Positions 5,763-7,207 of a stretch of DNA of 7,207 nucleotides are shown piece by piece (within the stretch, counting starts at the first letter, position 1; the number at the start of each line of letters is the position of its first letter). The position numbers were made by a program, and so were the translations under genes. Under the pieces are notes generated by a model, which was not told where the DNA came from, did no database searches, and was given only the letters and a program-made list of their open reading frames with translations. Origin of the DNA: Armatimonadota bacterium (GTDB lineage: Bacteria > Armatimonadota > JAAZEB01). The stretch covers positions 1-7,207 of the forward strand of contig DUUU01000486.1 of NCBI GenBank assembly GCA_012841485.1, in the 5' to 3' direction.

Positions 5763-7207
5763 ATGACCGATCGCCATTCCTACCGGGCAGGACTGATGGC
5801 AGCCATCATGCTGCTAGGGGGGAGCGGCGCGCCGGCGCTCCTTGCGGATCCGCCGGCCGGAGCCGCGCGCGTCTCCGGTGAGCAAGAGGGCATGCTCCAG
5901 GTGAAGGGCGGGAAACTGCCCGAAGGCCCGGTCGAGATTCGCCAGGAAGGCGCGGTGACCGGCTTCGCGCGCGTGGACCCCGAAGGCACGGCGCGGCTCG
6001 TGCTGGGCCGGGCGCCGAAAGACGCCGAGATCCACCCAATTGCCATGCCTGAACCGCGCGTGCTCCTCGTGGCGCCGCCGGATCACCCCGCCGCGAAAGA
6101 GGCGGGCGTGCTGTTTGGCGCCGGGATGGTGCTCGCGTCTAGCCAGCCCGCGCCTGAGGCGGATGCCGCCCTCCTGCTCCAGCTTCCGGAGACCAACGCG
6201 CCTCTCCCCAAGGCGCGGACGCTCTTCCTCTCGCTCGATGCTTATGCCGCGCTCCGCGGCCTGGAGGTGCGCTCGCACCAGGTAGCCAAGCCCCCGGCGA
6301 TGCGCATCACGGCGGTGGCACCGTGGATGCCGGGGCTGGAGGTCGGGCACGAGCTCCCCTGGTTTGGCAAAGAGGGCGATCGGTTCACGCAGCGCTCGCT
6401 CCCGGCAGACGGGCTGCCGGACGGCGCGCGTGTTCTGGCAGTCTCCACCCTCGACCAGGGCCCCATCCTGCTTGAGGAAGAGTTGCCGGATGGCCGGCGG
6501 CTGGTCGCGCTCGACCTCGAGTCGCCAAATGGCAAAGCGGGCTACGACCCGGGAAGCAAGCTCAAGTGGTTCTTCATCGCGCGGGCCCTCGATTCGAAGG
6601 CGTTCTACGGGCGCCACGTCCCGCGCCGGCTCACCGTGGAGGAATACACGCAGCAGCTGCGCGACCTGGCGGATCAGCACGCCGGGCGCGTGACGCTCGC
6701 GGAGATCGGCAAAGGCTCCGCCGGCGATCCGATCTTCGTGCTCTCGCTGGGCAAGAAGGACGCGCCGCGCTTCGTCTTCACCGGCGTCCTCCACGGCGGC
6801 GAGGTGATGAACGCCTACGGTCTCCTGCGCCTGGCCGAGGTGCTCCTGGAGAACCCGGCGAAAGACGCGCGGATCTCGCGCCTCCTGGAGGAGTATAGCG
6901 TCGAGATCATCCCGCTGCTCAACGCCTGGGGCTATGCCCACAGGAAGCAGACGAATAGTCGCGACTGCGACCTGAACCGCAACTTCGACTACCTGTGGGA
7001 GGAGTTCACAGGCGATGGCGGATGGCGGGCAGCGATCAAGCCGGAGGTGCTGCGCGGCGCTGCCCCCTTCTCCGAGGGCGAGTCCCAGGCCGTGCGCGAC
7101 CGGCTGCTGGCGGGAAAAGTGGCCGGCTACATCGACTTTCACCAGCACGGGAGGGAGCACGGGCACATGCTGATGCTCCCCCACCGCCCGGTGCAGCGCC
7201 AGCCGGA
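5763..7207 (+). CDS. Exported M14-family zinc carboxypeptidase with N-terminal accessory region (partial, 3' end outside window)
   Basis: 481 codons are visible without a stop; the gene runs off the window. The start is set by AAAGGAG (5748-5754), 8 bases before the ATG. Residues 1-28 form a Sec-type signal (Arg8, hydrophobic core, LLA before Asp29), so the protein acts outside the inner membrane. The M14 domain begins near residue 290 (LTVEEYTQQLRDLA) and shows the zinc motif HGGE as His344 and Glu347, the substrate-binding DLNRNF motif with Asn405-Arg406, and the third zinc ligand His460 in DFHQHG. The general-base Glu of M14 lies later and is outside the window. Residues about 95-285 form an alpha/beta-looking region (RVLLVAPP, ADAALLLQLP, RTLFLSLDAY, RRLVALDLESP) that faintly recalls ThuA/GATase1-like domains; this is inference from pattern only. 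Likely roles are trimming exported peptides or cell-wall peptides. Confidence 0.85.
   Translation, partial: MTDRHSYRAGLMAAIMLLGGSGAPALLADPPAGAARVSGEQEGMLQVKGGKLPEGPVEIRQEGAVTGFARVDPEGTARLVLGRAPKDAEIHPIAMPEPRVLLVAPPDHPAAKEAGVLFGAGMVLASSQPAPEADAALLLQLPETNAPLPKARTLFLSLDAYAALRGLEVRSHQVAKPPAMRITAVAPWMPGLEVGHELPWFGKEGDRFTQRSLPADGLPDGARVLAVSTLDQGPILLEEELPDGRRLVALDLESPNGKAGYDPGSKLKWFFIARALDSKAFYGRHVPRRLTVEEYTQQLRDLADQHAGRVTLAEIGKGSAGDPIFVLSLGKKDAPRFVFTGVLHGGEVMNAYGLLRLAEVLLENPAKDARISRLLEEYSVEIIPLLNAWGYAHRKQTNSRDCDLNRNFDYLWEEFTGDGGWRAAIKPEVLRGAAPFSEGESQAVRDRLLAGKVAGYIDFHQHGREHGHMLMLPHRPVQRQP

Noticed and set aside
4847..5764. 305-codon open frame on the minus strand opposite the amidohydrolase
   Set aside because: It mirrors the coding frame of the intact amidohydrolase and has no domain features.
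5814..7184. 456-codon open frame on the minus strand
   Set aside because: It lies exactly opposite the M14 carboxypeptidase gene. Long antisense frames are common opposite GC-rich genes, and the translation has no recognisable domain. The plus-strand frame has a ribosome site, a signal peptide and catalytic motifs.

Overview
The window is GC-rich, densely coding bacterial chromosome. It carries six protein genes (the last cut by the window end) and no RNA gene, insertion sequence or CRISPR array that I can recognise. The best lineage clue is the two pseudopilin genes. Their N-terminus ([20 protein letters not shown], then [12 protein letters not shown]) and C-terminal H-x9-DG motif are typical of the large pseudopilin families of Armatimonadota, and less exactly of Planctomycetota. 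An 8-stranded outer-membrane barrel protein with a Sec signal shows a diderm cell envelope. I infer a member of Armatimonadota or a close relative; this rests on protein motifs, not on a marker gene.

Layout. (1) 80-667 +: small outer-membrane beta-barrel protein. (2) 668-1077: about 410 bases with no gene, holding a few hairpins. (3) 1078-1767 +: RadC/JAB-domain protein. (4) 1768-1999: probable structured leader. (5) 2000-2722 +: pseudopilin 1. (6) 2723-3007: convergent intergenic region with a long palindrome and a strong terminator-like hairpin. (7) 3008-3631 -: pseudopilin 2, tail-to-tail with the first. (8) 3632-3935: divergent control region. (9) 3936-4838 and 4835-5620 +: two amidohydrolase-fold genes overlapping by ATGA. 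The first has lost every recognisable metal ligand and the second keeps them all. (10) 5621-5762: two GC hairpins. (11) 5763-7207 +: exported M14-type zinc carboxypeptidase with a long N-terminal accessory region, open at the window end.

How the parts relate. The genes do not form one pathway. The clearest functional unit is the amidohydrolase pair, which looks like a co-translated pseudoenzyme plus an active enzyme and may form a hetero-oligomer. The two pseudopilins share a 101-bp inverted segment identical at 97 positions, and its edge is abrupt: the eight codons just outside it all differ synonymously. This points to recent gene conversion or cassette-like recombination between family members. 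The barrel protein, pseudopilins and carboxypeptidase are all predicted to act at or outside the inner membrane. I found no clear new multi-gene system; the pseudoenzyme/enzyme pair and the mosaic pseudopilin pair deserve most attention.
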